Shown piece after piece: positions 34,085 through 45,482 of a stretch of 64,000 nt of DNA; position 1 is the first letter of the stretch; each line of letters opens with the position of its first letter. The position numbers and the translations under genes were made by a program. This stretch comes from Corydoras sp. C115 (Eukaryota; Chordata; Actinopteri; Siluriformes; Callichthyidae): positions 495,001-559,000 of the forward strand of contig JAFMOC010000173.1 in the NCBI GenBank assembly GCA_019802505.1. The letters run 5' to 3'. The notes beneath the pieces were generated by a model that had not been told where the DNA came from, did not search any database, and was given only the letters and a program-made list of their open reading frames with translations.

Positions 34085-34487
34085 CAGTAGTGGTCAAAAG
34101 TTTGGACACGCTCCCATAATGTCCATGTTCTCAGTTCCACTTTCTGTAATGATGGACTTTGTAGTTCTACAACTCCAGACTGTAGTCCATCTGTTTGTGG
34201 ACTACAGTACATACTGTGTACTCCGTTCTAATGGTCAAGACCCCATAGTGCCACCACAGAGCAGGGGTTATTTGGTGGGTGCATAATTCCTATCCCAGCA
34301 GTGTATCTGAGCACTGCTGCACTAAACCCCCCCCCCTCACTACATCAGGGTCTCTGCAGAACTGAGAATAAACAATCCACCACCCAAATGATACCTGTTC
34401 TGTGATGTTCCTGACCAATAGAGAACAGAGAACCAACAGGGAACTAACAACAACAAAGAACACAGATGGACTACAGTCTGTAATTGT
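34085..34487 (+). mobile_element. Tc1-type MITE, 3'-truncated
   Basis: Left inverted repeat cagtagtggtcaaaagtttg is present. At about 34,487 it switches abruptly into a V-SINE tail (ccccaccgcgaccctaatag, to 34,540) instead of its own right end. Confidence 0.8.
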
Positions 34488-34893
34488 AAAACCCCACCGC
34501 GACCCTAATAGAGGATTAAGCGGAAGATGATGGATGGATTATTAAACATCCTCATGATTTAAAGAATTCAGCGATGCTCAAGAAATTTTTTAAAAACTGA
34601 AAAATACTACAGAAAAATATTATTTACGACACAATGTGGGCGGTGCCACACATGAGCATAATGTTTTACCACTATAAATACAGTGAGGGAAAGGAATATA
34701 TTTTTATTGCAGTTTGTACTTTACTTGTAATTCATTAGGACGTCAATTATATTTAGCTCCGACATTATTTTAAGTCAATCTAATGGCCAGTGACGTGAAC
34801 ACACAAAACACAGACCAATAAGTTAAAAAGAAATGTAATTATTTAAACTGCCTCTTGTTGTTGGGCTTTTATATTGAGAATTAACTTCTAATC

Positions 34894-35234
34894 AGGCGGC
34901 ACGGTGGCTTAGTGGTTAGCACTAGGGATTCCCGGTTCGAATCCCCATCTGGGTGGAGTTTCCATGTTCTCCCGTTCTCCCCGTGTCTGCGTGGGTTTCC
35001 TCCGGGTTCTCCGGTTTCCTCCCACAGTCCAAAAACATGGATCAAGTCAATTGAGTTCTCCAAATTGCCCCATATAGAGTCTGTCTGTGTGAGTGAGTGT
35101 GTGCCCAGCGATGGATTGGCGCCCTGTCCTGGGTCTATCTGCCCAGCGCCCGAGACGTTCTTCCCTGGATGGGCATGGGGAACCCCACCGCGACCCTAAT
35201 AAAGGATAAAGCAGGAGATAATGAATGAATGAAC
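34894..35234 (+). mobile_element. V-SINE with shortened head
   Basis: The segment between ttagcac and tagggatt is deleted, so the copy lacks part of the tRNA-like head. The acttctaatca motif flanks both sides. Confidence 0.87.
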
Positions 35235-35282
35235 TTCTAATCAACATTTCATTTATTTTTAATCTCATCTCACATCTTTATC

Positions 35283-35565
35283 ATTATTTTAATCCTCTAT
35301 TTGGGGCGGGATCCTCTATTAATGCTCATCCAGGGGGCAATGTATCGGGTGCCAGGCAGATACACCCAGAACAAGTAGCCAATCGACTGCTGGACACACA
35401 CTCAATATAGGGGCAATTGTGTGATTTAAGTAGCCGATTCACCATGTTTTTGGACTGTGGGAAGAAACCCACGGGAACATGCCAAGAACATGGAAACTCC
35501 AACCAAATTTGGGATCTGAACCTGGATCCCCAGCGCTGAGAGGCGGCTGTGCTGACCACTAAGTG
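35283..35565 (-). mobile_element. V-SINE, old diverged copy
   Basis: Head to tail recognisable but heavily substituted. Confidence 0.65.
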
Positions 35566-35991
35566 TTTCTGTCATACTGCATGTAATCCCCACTCTCACA
35601 TGATCTGGTCACAAGCTTTCAGTCAGCCAATGAGGTAACTCACTCCGCTTCAACTAAATACTGGCCCTTTGTTGGAATTGGTGTTTATTTGTGTGCTTCG
35701 TGTTGTTATTTTCATAAAGTATTGCCCGCTGAGGGTTTTCTAGATTTCTTTGTCTTGATGTGTTTGACTTGATTTCGGGCTTCCACCTCTTCTCCTGAAC
35801 TGTACGGGTTACTCGGTGTGTATCTGATCCGTTCTCAGTGCATTAAGTTTCCGCAAAAACATTCTCAAAATACCTTGTTTTGACCACACCCCCTAAAAAT
35901 CTGTTCACTGCCGCAGAAGAGTGAAAATCCAAAGAATAATGACCTTTAAAATGCTCAAAGCATTGGAGAAATGGCTGTAATTAACTGATGC

Positions 35992-36263
35992 ACGGCGGCA
36001 CGGTGGCTCCATGTTCTCCCGTGTCTGCGTGGGTTTCCTCCGGGTTCTCCGGTTTCCTCCCACAGTCCAAAAACATGGATCAAGCCAATTGAGTTCTCCA
36101 AATTGGCCCATATAGAGTGTGTCTGTGTGAGTGAGTGTGTGCCCAGCGATGGGTTGGTGCCCTGTCCTGGGTTTATCTGCCCAGCGCCCGAAATGTTCTC
36201 CCCTGGATGGGCATGGGGCGCGGCCCTACTAGAGGACAAAGCGGAAGATAATGAATGAATGAA
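35992..36263 (+). mobile_element. V-SINE with 10-bp target duplication
   Basis: taactgatgc at 35,982-35,991 and 36,264-36,273. The head is internally deleted between ggtggc and tccatgttc. Confidence 0.9.
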
Positions 36264-36278
36264 TAACTGATGCTCCTT

Positions 36279-36759
36279 CAGTAGCGGTCAAAAGTTTGGA
36301 CACGCTCCCTTAATGTCCATGTTCTCAGTTCCACTTTCTGTAAAGATGGACTTTGTAGTTCTACAATTCCAGACTGTAGTCCATCTGTCTGTGCTCTACA
36401 GTACATACTGTGTACCCTGTTCTAATGGTCAAGACCCCAAGAGTACCACCACAGAGCTGGGGTTATTTGGTGGGTGCATAATTCCTATCCCAGCAGTGTA
36501 TCTGAGCACTGCTGCACTAAACCCCCCCTCACTACATCAGTGTCTCTGCAGAACTGAGAACAAACAATCCACCACCTAAATGATACCTGTTCTGTGATGT
36601 TCCTGACCAATAGAGAACAGAGAACCAACAGGGGACTAACAACAACAAAGAACACAGATGGACTACAGTCTGTAATTGTAAAACTCCATCTATATGATAA
36701 GTGGCGGAAAAAGATAATGGAGTAAGAAGGGGGCGTGTCCAAACTTTTGACTGGTACTG
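36279..36759 (+). mobile_element. Tc1-type MITE, both ends present
   Basis: Terminal inverted repeats cagtagcggtcaaaagtttg and, on the other end, the reverse complement of cagtaccagtcaaaagtttg. A TA dinucleotide follows the right end. About 480 bp with no transposase frame, so a non-autonomous Tc1/mariner element. Confidence 0.85.
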
Positions 36760-36913
36760 TATACATTTTAAAATGTATAATGCTGCATCATTTTCTTAGT
36801 TCTTAGCTTTGTAATTAAAACCCTGCGAGTTATCACTTTGTTTTTGTGTCTGCAAAATGTTTAAGTGAAATTCAAAAAGATTTTTTATAATATAAAAATA
36901 TTTAAAATAGAGT

Positions 36914-37266
36914 GGAGGCACGGTGGCTTAGTGGTTTAGCACGTTCTCCTCTCAGCGCTAGGGATTCCCTTTTCGAATCCCCATCTGGGTGGAGTTTCCA
37001 TGTTCTCCCCGTGTCTGCGTGGGTTTCCTCCGGGTTCTCCGGTTTCCTCCCACAGCCCAAAAACATGGATCAAGTCAATGAATTCTCAAAATTGCCCCAT
37101 ATAGAGTGTGTTTGAGTGAGTGAGTGTGTGCCTAGCGATGGATTGGCGCCCTGTCCTGGGTGTATCTGCCCAGCGCCCGAGACGTTCTCCCCTGGATGGG
37201 CATGGGGAACCCCACCGCGACCCTAATAGAGGATAAAGCGGGAGATAATGAATGAATGAATGAATT
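36914..37266 (+). mobile_element. V-SINE, full length
   Basis: Lies 82 bp beyond the donor of the mbnl2 first coding exon, in inverse orientation to the gene. Confidence 0.88.
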
Positions 37267-37347
37267 TAAAATAGATTTTTTTCAGCTTGGGAAATGTCAA
37301 ATGATGTAATGCACCTGTATTAATCGGCGTCTTTTATGCCTTCTTAC

Positions 37348-37521
37348 CTTAAGGGAATCGAAACAGGCAATGACCCGTCCATTGTCCACCTGGCAGCTCT
37401 TGGGTGGGTGAGCGAACTTGCATTCTTCGTCACTGCGAGAGCATGTGCCTCTCTGGAACTGACGGCACACCTCCAGCGTCAGCCACTTAGTGTCTCGTAC
37501 AGCTGGCAACGCTACAGACAT
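37348..37521 (-). CDS. mbnl2: mbnl2 first coding exon, zinc finger 1
   Basis: The start ATG at 37,521-37,519 opens MSVALPAVRDTKWLTLEV..., aligned with MALNVAPVRDTKWLTLEV of human MBNL2, and the exon has exactly 58 codons, as there. Zinc finger 1 is CX7CX6CX3H (C19, C27, C34, H38), and C53 starts zinc finger 2. Donor gtaaga follows ...FDSLK. An in-frame ATG lies ten codons upstream in the 5' UTR but has no family support. The protein is a splicing and RNA-localisation regulator implicated in myotonic dystrophy biology. Confidence 0.95.
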
Positions 37522-37599
37522 CTCGCTGACAGCAGCCACAGTGAAACACACTAAAGACTGATCTGATAATCAGATTTAGGCACTTATCCAGCAGGCCGA

Positions 37600-37940
37600 G
37601 GCTCTGACCGTGGCGGCGTAATGGGAGAAAACAAGGAGGTTGTAACTGTTTGGAGCGCTGTGAATCGCACGTCGGCGTGCCAATCGAAACTGAACGAGGC
37701 CGTGGCGTCTCTGTAGCACGTTTTTAAAAAAAAAAAAAAGGTGGTGGAGGATCAGACGGATTTAATGTACCGGCATGTAAGCCACTTTTGAAAATGCTAA
37801 AGCATAATCCTCAAACTTCGACGACAGACGGTGCCAGCGACGTTCTCGTCTCCTTTCGCTGGGGCGGCTGTCGGCCGGCCGACTCTGTCGTGAGCGTCTG
37901 TGATCCGGACCGAGTGCTGCAGTCGAGGGGAAGGAGGAAT
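37600..37940 (-). promoter_or_regulatory. GC-rich block upstream of mbnl2 first coding exon
   Basis: CpG-richer than the surroundings, e.g. ggcggctgtcggccggccga near 37,861-37,882. It could be a 5' UTR exon or alternative promoter of mbnl2. No decisive splice or start-site evidence. Confidence 0.3.
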
Positions 37941-37960
37941 GGCTTCAGATGGAGGGATTG

Positions 37961-38910
37961 AGCTTATTGCAATGTGGCTGTTCTCCCCCATGCCATCTAT
38001 TGCACCTGTAATCACCTGTGGCACAGAGCCTTGGGAGGCACGGTGCTAAGTGGTTCAACGTTGGGCTATCGATCTGGGCTTGGGGGCAGACCTCCATGAA
38101 GTTAGAATCAGCAAGACCCACAATAATAACATTTCCTCGCTATCCCGCAGGCGCAGAACCCCAAGGGCATTTGCCTCGGCCACCGGGGCTCTTTCAATTA
38201 CAAACCACAATTCGTGTCCTAGAAGCCCGAACATATTTAGTTGGGCCCAAAACACTTTGGAGAAGAAAAATAATGCTGAAAGTGCTGCCCAGTCAACAAA
38301 ACAAACCCACAACGGACACAAGTATTGGGACACATTTGCCCTATAGTTTATACGGCCCATAGGAGAGCTTATTGCAATGTGGCTAGAGGTTCTCCCCCAT
38401 CCAGTTGCGGTCCGGTAATTCACCTGTGGCACTTTACAGGGTCAGTGGTTAGGGCGTTGGGCTATCAATCTGAAGGTTGGGGGTTCAAATCCCAGGTCCA
38501 CTGAAGTTAGAAGTTAGCAAGACCCTTAACAATCCATTTCCTCGCTCATCCCGCGAGGCGCAGAACCCCAAACGGCACGATGCCTCGGCCACCGGGGCTC
38601 TTTCAATTACAAACCACAATTCGTGTCCTAGAAGCCCAAGAACATATTTAGTTCGGACCAAAACATCTTAGCATGGAGAATGTGCTCAGGGGAAATTAGG
38701 GGATGAGTCCTGAAAGTGAAACTGCCAGTTCCAACCACAGTCTACCAAAACGAACAGAATTGTCAGGACGGAGACAAGTATTGGGACACATTTGCCCTAT
38801 AGATTTTATGACGGCCCATTTTTAGGAGAGCTTATTGCAATGTGGCCATAGGTTCTCCCCCATCCATCTGCGGTGCACCTGGAATTCACCTGTGGCACTT
38901 CTAAAGCCTT
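37961..38910 (+). repeat. Local triplication containing decayed L2-tailed SINE heads
   Basis: The landmark gagcttattgcaatgtgg recurs at about 37,961, 38,365 and 38,827. ttgggctatc with a tRNA-like head recurs near 38,060, 38,456 and 38,940. acaaaccacaattcgtgtcc recurs near 38,200 and 38,609. Units are about 400-460 bp and differ by small deletions. Confidence 0.75.
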
Positions 38911-38914
38911 GGGG

Positions 38915-39125
38915 GGCATGGTAGCTCAGTGGTCAGGGTGTTGGGCTATCAATCTGAAGGTTGGGGGTTCAAATCCCAGGTCCACTGAAGTTCACCATTG
39001 TGGGTCCTTGAGCAAGACCCTTAACCCTCATTGCTCCAGGGATGTTGTGATGAACCCTGTGCTCACCTTGTAAGTCGCTTTGGATAAAAGCGTCCAATTA
39101 AATGACCAAATGTAAATGTAATGTA
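38915..39125 (+). mobile_element. L2-tailed tRNA SINE, full length
   Basis: Intact head, body and L2-type 3' end. It forms the start of the third unit of the triplication. Confidence 0.88.
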
Positions 39126-39160
39126 AAGCCAAAAATGTCCCAATGTCTTGCTGATATATT

Positions 39161-39357
39161 CATTCATTATCTCCCGCTTTATCCTCTATTAGGGTCGCGG
39201 TGGGGTTCCCCATGCCCATCCAGGGGAGAACGTCTCGGGCGCTGGGCAGATAGACCCAGGACAGGGCGCCAATCCATCGCTGGGAACACACTCTCTCACA
39301 CAGACACACTCTATATGGGGCAATTTTGAGAATTCAATTGACTTGATCCATGTTTTT
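39161..39357 (-). mobile_element. V-SINE, 5'-truncated
   Basis: Minus tail half ending at catgttttt. Confidence 0.85.
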
Positions 39358-39539
39358 GTTTATGACATGTAACATATGACATGCACCCTGATCGAGGTGG
39401 GATGGTGCCGCACAGCAGACGGGGTGGAGCACAGATAGAGGAGTGGCTAGGCTGGGGCAAGTTAAGGTGGTAAGCACCCTTCCCGTTTTGTTTCTAGATT
39501 AACTTTTAAGAGGGGTGAAAAACCTCTTTTACCTTTCGC

Positions 39540-39895
39540 AGAGGATTTATACAGATTTTTAAGTGTATCTGTAGAAATGTTTGCCCATTCATCCAGAAGA
39601 GTGTTTGTGAGGTCAGGCACCGATATCGACACAGTCTTTGCTGTTTATCACAAGTTCGTTTGATGGGGTCGATTTTAGGGTTCTGTGTGGGCCGGTCAAG
39701 TTCATAGACCACAAACTCACCCAATCTTCCTTAATGAGACAGAATGACCTTCCCCAAACTGTTTCCTCAAAGTTTTAGGTGTTAAGTTGTCTGGCCAGAT
39801 GCTTGACTTATTTAGCCTTGGAAACAATATTAAATAAGACACCTGAATTTGATAAAAGAGTGTTCCAATACTTTTGTCAATATGTGTAACTATTG
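39540..39895. mobile_element. Decayed Tc1-like transposon fragment
   Basis: Contains cccattcatccagaagagtg, gtgaggtcaggcac and an ending ttccaatacttttgtcaata, phrases typical of Tc1-family elements abundant in teleosts. The coding frame is destroyed. Confidence 0.5.
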
Positions 39896-40308
39896 TTTAC
39901 ATTTATTTATAAAGTAATAAAACAAGAATTGTCAGTAAAAAAAATAAATAAATCAAAAAAATACGCAGCCCATTAATAAAGCTGAGACATTCATCAGCAG
40001 CTATATAAAAAAAAAAATGTAAATAAAAAAATGAGGCATGTAAATACACAGAGTTGCCAGGTCCTCCATATGTGCACTTCATCAAAACACACTTAGCACC
40101 AAATGAACAGTCGCTATTTTAATACAGACACAAGTAGGTCACCTGCATTACCCTATTTCAGCCAGACATCATCTCAATCTACTAAATTAAACTCACTTTC
40201 TGTCTCTCAGTGGACTTAAAGTAATTGGGGCAATTGTTTTCCTGTTTAAAAGGACTTTAATGCCCATAAGGCGATGAAAGAACCAAATATTTGCAAAGTA
40301 AATATTTA

Positions 40309-40545
40309 GTCAAGTCAAGAGGCTTGTATTGTCATCCCATCTGAGTACACAGTGAAGCGAAATGACATTCCTCCAGCACCATGGTGCAATACGGTGCAAA
40401 ACAGACGACACGAAGGGCAACAAATTGCGCAACATTAATCTAGAACAAAACAATAAATACCGTAGACATCAGACAATTGGATGGACAGGACAGTGCAGTA
40501 CCAACAGAGTAGAGACTGAATGTGCGTGGTGGGAATAGCAGCAGT
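40309..40545. repeat. Unclassified dispersed repeat
   Basis: The segment starting at gtattgtcatcccatctgag and running through gaagcgaaatgacattcctc resembles a common teleost dispersed repeat. Class not determined. Confidence 0.4.
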
Positions 40546-40597
40546 TATTAGCCAATCAGAATCATATTTTGTACGTTACACATACACAGAATTAGTA

Positions 40598-40745
40598 TTT
40601 GGTCATTCTGCAGAAGCTTTTATCCAAAATGCTGCTCCCTGGAGCAATGAGGGTTAAGGGCCTTGCTCAAGGGCCTACACAGATCATTTCAGTGGACTTG
40701 AGATTTGAACCCTTAACCTTAACCACTGAGCTACCACGCCACTCT
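40598..40745 (-). mobile_element. L2-tailed tRNA SINE, diverged
   Basis: Reverse-oriented. Shows the complement of the L2 tail (cttttatccaaa) and of the head (actgagctacc). Confidence 0.75.
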
Positions 40746-40825
40746 GGTAAGTGCACACATGTATGACATGTAACGTACTAAATGAAGTAATCATGGCACA
40801 ATTAGGTAGTCTAAAGCGTAAAGAA

Positions 40826-40826
<1 letters not shown>

Positions 40827-40860
<34 letters not shown>
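40827..40860. repeat. Poly(A) run
   Basis: About 34 uninterrupted A. No recognisable retroelement body immediately precedes it. Confidence 0.9.
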
Positions 40861-40864
<4 letters not shown>

Positions 40865-40944
40865 CCATGAAGCTGGAGAAGAATAGGGGATCTCTGTACA
40901 TGTGGGATGTCAAATTACAGTGTGTTTTTATATATATATATATA

Positions 40945-41246
40945 TTCATTCATTCATTATGTCCCGCTTTATCCTCTATTAGGGTCGCGGTGGGGTTCCC
41001 CATGCCCATCCAGGGGAGAACGTCTCGGGCGCTGGGCAGAAAGACCCAGGACAGGGCGCCAATCCATCGTTGGGCACACACTCACTCACACAGACACACT
41101 CTATATGGGGCAATTTTGAGAATTCAATTGACTTGATCCATGTCTTTGGACTGTGGGAGGAAACCGGAGAACCCGAAGGAAACCCACGCAGACACGGGGA
41201 GAACATGGAAACTCCACCCAGAATGGGATTCGACCCGGGAATCGGG
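40945..41246 (-). mobile_element. V-SINE inserted in a (TA)n tract
   Basis: tatatatatata occurs at both borders (40,930-40,945 and 41,250-41,271), consistent with insertion into, or duplication of, a TA repeat. The head is truncated at gggaatc. Confidence 0.85.
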
Positions 41247-41247
41247 A

Positions 41248-41280
<33 letters not shown>

Positions 41281-41394
41281 GACAGCATGTGTTATTGTTT
41301 ACAGATAATTACAGAATGAAGGGATATTTATACAAATGCTGTTGTGCAGTTTCAAAAGAATCATTTAAGTGACAATGATTCATTGATTCATTCT

Positions 41395-41767
41395 ATAGGG
41401 GTTCAACTATCACTGGACACCCTTACACTCATGCACACACACACACACACACAGACTATACAGGGGCAATTTAGAGCATTCAATTCTACTTTTATCCATG
41501 TTTTTGGACTGTGGGAGGAAACCCATGCGGACACTTCAGCTTAATCCTCTATTAGGGTCGTGGGGGGGGATATTTCAAGCAATGGGCAGATACACCCAGG
41601 ACAGGGGGCCAATTCATCACTGGGCACACACTCACTCACCCAGACACACTCTATATGGGGCAATTTAGAGCATTCAATTTCACCAGGAGAAAACCCACAC
41701 AGACAAGGGGAGAGCATGGAAACTCCACCCAGATCAGGACTTCGGTCAGTGCTGATAGGCGGACGTA

Positions 41768-41768
<1 letters not shown>
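41395..41768 (-). mobile_element. Two partial V-SINE copies
   Basis: Fragments at 41,395-41,540 and 41,545-41,768 in the same orientation, both missing parts of the head. Confidence 0.7.

Positions 41769-41801
<33 letters not shown>
41769..41801. repeat. (CA)n microsatellite
   Basis: About 16 CA units adjoining SINE sequence. Confidence 0.9.
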
Positions 41802-41803
<2 letters not shown>

Positions 41804-41804
41804 C

Positions 41805-42589
41805 TATTTCCTTTACAATATTTCCACTGTGTCTCCCTTCACATTTTTACACAGGATAACACTTTCACAGAGAAACTACACGGCTTTAGAAAAGCCTGTC
41901 ATGTTCTATTGCTCATTGGGGTCAGAGTGTAGGATCGACGACGGAACGGCAGGTTTGGAACGGGTCGGGGGTCGCAGGCGGCGGCCGCTCGCGTGACGCG
42001 AACGAAATATCGCTGAGCCACCGCTGCCAGATGAAACCACTGAGAGTCCTGTCTGACACGTCAGTCCTCATCAGCTCTCCAACATCTCATTTCACAAGAT
42101 CCCGCACCGATGTAAAACATGACAGGTCTCCACAGTCCAGACCCCCCCCCACCACCCACCCCCCGTTTTTTTCCTTTGCTTTTTAAGTATTTGTATTAGC
42201 GCTGGCGAAAAACATTCAAACCCAAGAAAAGATTCTATGCAAAGGATGTGCAGATTTGTCTGGCCTCAGGTGCATACAGAAACTGTTTTACATTTTTTCT
42301 ACTCAATATTCTGACCTCTGGCTCCGCGTGGGTGTTCCTGCTGCTTTTTCTCTGAAACAGTGGGACTGCAGAACCTAAACCAGCGAGTGTGCCAGCGATG
42401 TTGCTATGATAATTACCTCTGATGTGCGAGAGTAAATGACCTTGAGTAGGACACGCAAAATAGGACGGTTTGAGACATCGCGGTGTCTGGATGAAGAAAT
42501 ATATTTTTCTCGATTTTTAAAAAACATGTCGAGTTCTAAAGTTATGAGCTTGTGGGTGATTGGAGATATATATATATATATAAATAAAA
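41805..42589. other. mbnl2 5' intron, no recognised element
   Basis: A short GC-rich patch (41,940-42,000, with gcggcggccgctcgcg) lies in otherwise ordinary DNA. No splice or coding evidence. Confidence 0.35.
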
Positions 42590-43026
42590 TAGGGGTGAGC
42601 TGCAATATTCGCTGATTCGACGATTCGATTCGGAGAACCGTAGTCGACTATGAACCTCATAGTCGAATGTACAATTTTGACCACACGGGGGCGCCAATGG
42701 CTGCTGCTAAGCATTAGTTTTTACATGAAATGTCTGTGTTTTCGTTATATATATAGCCTTTTGTCAAATAAAATCATCCTAATCATCCTAAAACTCATTG
42801 ATCTGAGTGTTTTAGGTTTTTCCTTTGAAGTGGAAAAAAGTCCAGAATGGGGATCCCATTTACGGTGCTCTAGAAAAACGAGTAAAGTATATTAAAAAAA
42901 TCTTTTTCTAAAACCACGCTTATAGCGCCATCTTGTGGTGAAATTTTAACTGATTCGACTATCAGTCGACTATAGGGAAAATCTGACGAATCAGATTCGA
43001 CTATGAAAATCCTTAGTTGAAGACAC

Positions 43027-43031
<5 letters not shown>
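42590..43031 (+). mobile_element. hAT-type MITE, copy 2
   Basis: Same taggggtg...caccccta ends as the 13,913 copy. Its interior differs (extra segment 42,782-42,860). Confidence 0.85.

Positions 43032-43116
<85 letters not shown>
43031..43116. repeat. (AT)n microsatellite
   Basis: About 43 AT units starting directly at the right end of the hAT-type MITE. Confidence 0.95.
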
Positions 43117-43118
<2 letters not shown>

Positions 43119-43216
43119 CAGCTTTAGAAATGTTTACACACAGACATAATCATCTACAATCAAAAAAAAAAAAAAAATTCATCATAAACATACAAAAGTC
43201 GCATTCGCTGCAGCGC

Positions 43217-43218
<2 letters not shown>

Positions 43219-43266
<48 letters not shown>
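43219..43266. repeat. (CA)n microsatellite
   Basis: About 24 CA units. Confidence 0.95.
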
Positions 43267-43269
<3 letters not shown>

Positions 43270-43732
43270 CAGCTCGTCTAGTTAGCCTAATTATCAAGCC
43301 ATTCCTGAGTTGGATCAGGTGTTCCCAGAAAAAAGGAAAACTTGAAACTGTGTAGGCCAGTGACTCCCCAGGAGAAAGCCTGGCCTAAATTAGGTCTGGT
43401 TTATTCTGGGAATTACCCCTCATCGTCTTTCCCAGCAGCAGAGACCATCATCTAAATGTAATGTTCTGAAATGTCATGGCACAGATCTGAGAACAGACAT
43501 ACTAAAATATTAACATATTTATTTTCTATTTCGCTGCTAAATCATTATAGACGTTACAGCAGCTCTGATTAAAGCCGAAAGTAATTACGATGCTACAGGC
43601 CAACAACCGATGTAGTGATGATTTTACCAGTGAGTTGGTTCTTTGGTTCTACCGTGGTACAGGAAGATGACAGATCTCAGATCAGTTGGGCAGAGCTGCT
43701 TTGCATTATATTTACATGAAATGAGACAAGTG
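43267..43732. other. mbnl2 5' intron, no recognised element
   Basis: Nothing recognised. Confidence 0.4.
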
Positions 43733-43925
43733 GTGGCTTAGTGGTTCCTACGTCCGCCTATCAGCGGGGGTCCAGGTTCGAATCCGATCTCTCCTCAATT
43801 CTCATGTCTGCGTGGGTTTCCTCCGGTTCTTCTGTTTCCTCCCAAAGTTCAAAAACATGGTACACCCAGGACAGGGCGCCAATTGAAGGTGAATTGGCTG
43901 CCCTAATTTGCCCCTATAAAGGCAA
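43733..43925 (+). mobile_element. V-SINE, scrambled partial copy
   Basis: Head and core followed by out-of-order tail pieces (cacccaggacagggcgcc in reverse sense). Confidence 0.65.
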
Positions 43926-43929
43926 TATA

Positions 43930-43995
<66 letters not shown>
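43926..43995. repeat. (AT)n microsatellite
   Basis: About 33 AT units after a tatttatat start. Confidence 0.93.
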
Positions 43996-44000
<5 letters not shown>

Positions 44001-44109
44001 TTTTACCAATAAGCTCATAACTACATATTTATAAGAATATAAACAGTGGCATTTCTCCAAACAGAAACCCCGATATCACCCCGATTTTATGTTGCATGTA
44101 CTACTCAAG

Positions 44110-44325
44110 GTCATTTACTCTTGTTCTTTCATTTGTAAGTCACTCCAGATAAAAGCGTTTGCTATATGATTAAATGGAAATGTAATATAGTGTGTGAGTA
44201 AGTGTGCCCAGCGATGGATTGGCACCCTGTCCTGGGTGTATCTGCCCAGCGCCCGAAACGTTTTCCCCTGGATGGGCATGGGGAACCCCCCCCCTTCCCC
44301 GTGACCCCAGTCTATTATGTGGAAG
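44110..44325 (+). mobile_element. L2-tailed SINE 3' end followed by V-SINE 3' fragment
   Basis: 44,110-44,185 shows gtaagtcactccagataaaa (L2-type tail). 44,186-44,325 is a V-SINE tail half with a C9 run. Confidence 0.7.
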
Positions 44326-44551
44326 AAATTGCGATAAAATCAGGCATTTAAAATCTTTGTCTCAGTCGCTTAAGCATAAGGTGTTCTGGGTAACTCGTTG
44401 CAGGTTAATGACAGATACAGAATGGCTCTCTTTGTGTACGAGGAGCAGAAGTGTGAATGCCAGGCATGTACAAAATATACAAGGAAATGCACGTGAGATT
44501 GGGGATTACTGGCCGCCTTCAGCATGCAATTTTAATTTTCAAGCTTCATCG

Positions 44552-45226
44552 GGGGCGGCACGGTGGCTTAGTGGAGCTGGGTGGAGTTTCCATGTTCTCC
44601 CCGTGTCCGCGTGGGTTTCCTCCGGGTTCTCCGGTTTCCTCCCACAGTCCAAAAAAAATGGACCAATTGAATTCTCCAAGGCGGCACGGTGGCTTAGTGG
44701 TTAGCACGTTCGCCTCTCAGCGCTAGGGATTCCTGGTTCGAATCCCCATCTGGGTGGAGTTTCCATGTTCTCCCCGTGTCTGCGTGGGTTTCCTCCGGGT
44801 TCTCCGGTTTCCTCCCACAGTCCAAAAACATGGATCAAGTCAATTGAATTCTCAGAAATTGCCCCATATAGAGTGTGTCTGTGTGAGTGAGTGTGTGCCA
44901 AGCGATGGATTGGCGCCCTGTCCTGGGTGTATCTGCCCAGCGCCCGAGACGTTCTCCCCTGGATGGGCATGGGGAACCCCACCGCGACCCTAATAGAGGA
45001 TAAAGCGGGAGATAATGAATGAATGAATGAATGAATGAATTCTCCAAAATTGTCCCATATAGAGTGTGTGTGTGAGTGAGTGTGTGCCCAGCGATAGATT
45101 GGCGCCCTGTCCTGGGTGTATCTGCCCAGCGCCTGAAACGGTCTCCCCTGGATGGGCATGGGAACCCCCCCCCCCCCCCACGAACCTAGTAGAGGATAAA
45201 GCGGAAGATAATGGATGGATGGATGA
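44552..45226 (+). mobile_element. Three head-to-tail V-SINE segments
   Basis: A 5' fragment (44,552-44,680), a full copy (44,681-45,037) and a 3' fragment of the older subtype (45,038-45,226). The arrangement looks like one SINE inserted into another: the outer copy is split at gaattctccaa. Confidence 0.85.
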
Positions 45227-45482
45227 AGCATCATTGGGAGGTGATGACGATACACTGGGAGTCAGAATACTGCTTGTATAAGGCAAACGGTAAACGACAG
45301 TCCAAACGTAGAAACAAAGCGACTAGCACACAATAAATCAGTGGCCATGTTGGAGGCTTTGTGAATACAACAACCTCAACAACTGAGTCAAGATCCGACA
45401 CCGTAAAAGAGGAGTTCAAAGGAGTTACTGCTGGGAAAAAAAAAAGCAAGCCGGGTCTTATGAGTGAGGTACTACATGATGA

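Noticed and set aside
37797..38024. 75-codon minus frame overlapping the GC-rich block upstream of mbnl2
   Set aside because: Not in frame with the mbnl2 start through any plausible splice, has no conserved motif, and GC-rich DNA has few stops by chance.
38018..38432. Plus and minus open frames of 98-125 codons around 38.0-38.4 kb
   Set aside because: They lie within a repeated unit derived from an L2-tailed SINE, change frame between units and match no family.
44552..45226. Direct-repeat array resembling a CRISPR or satellite
   Set aside because: Eukaryotic sequence. Repeats are SINE copies with TSDs and TGAA tails and no regular spacers.
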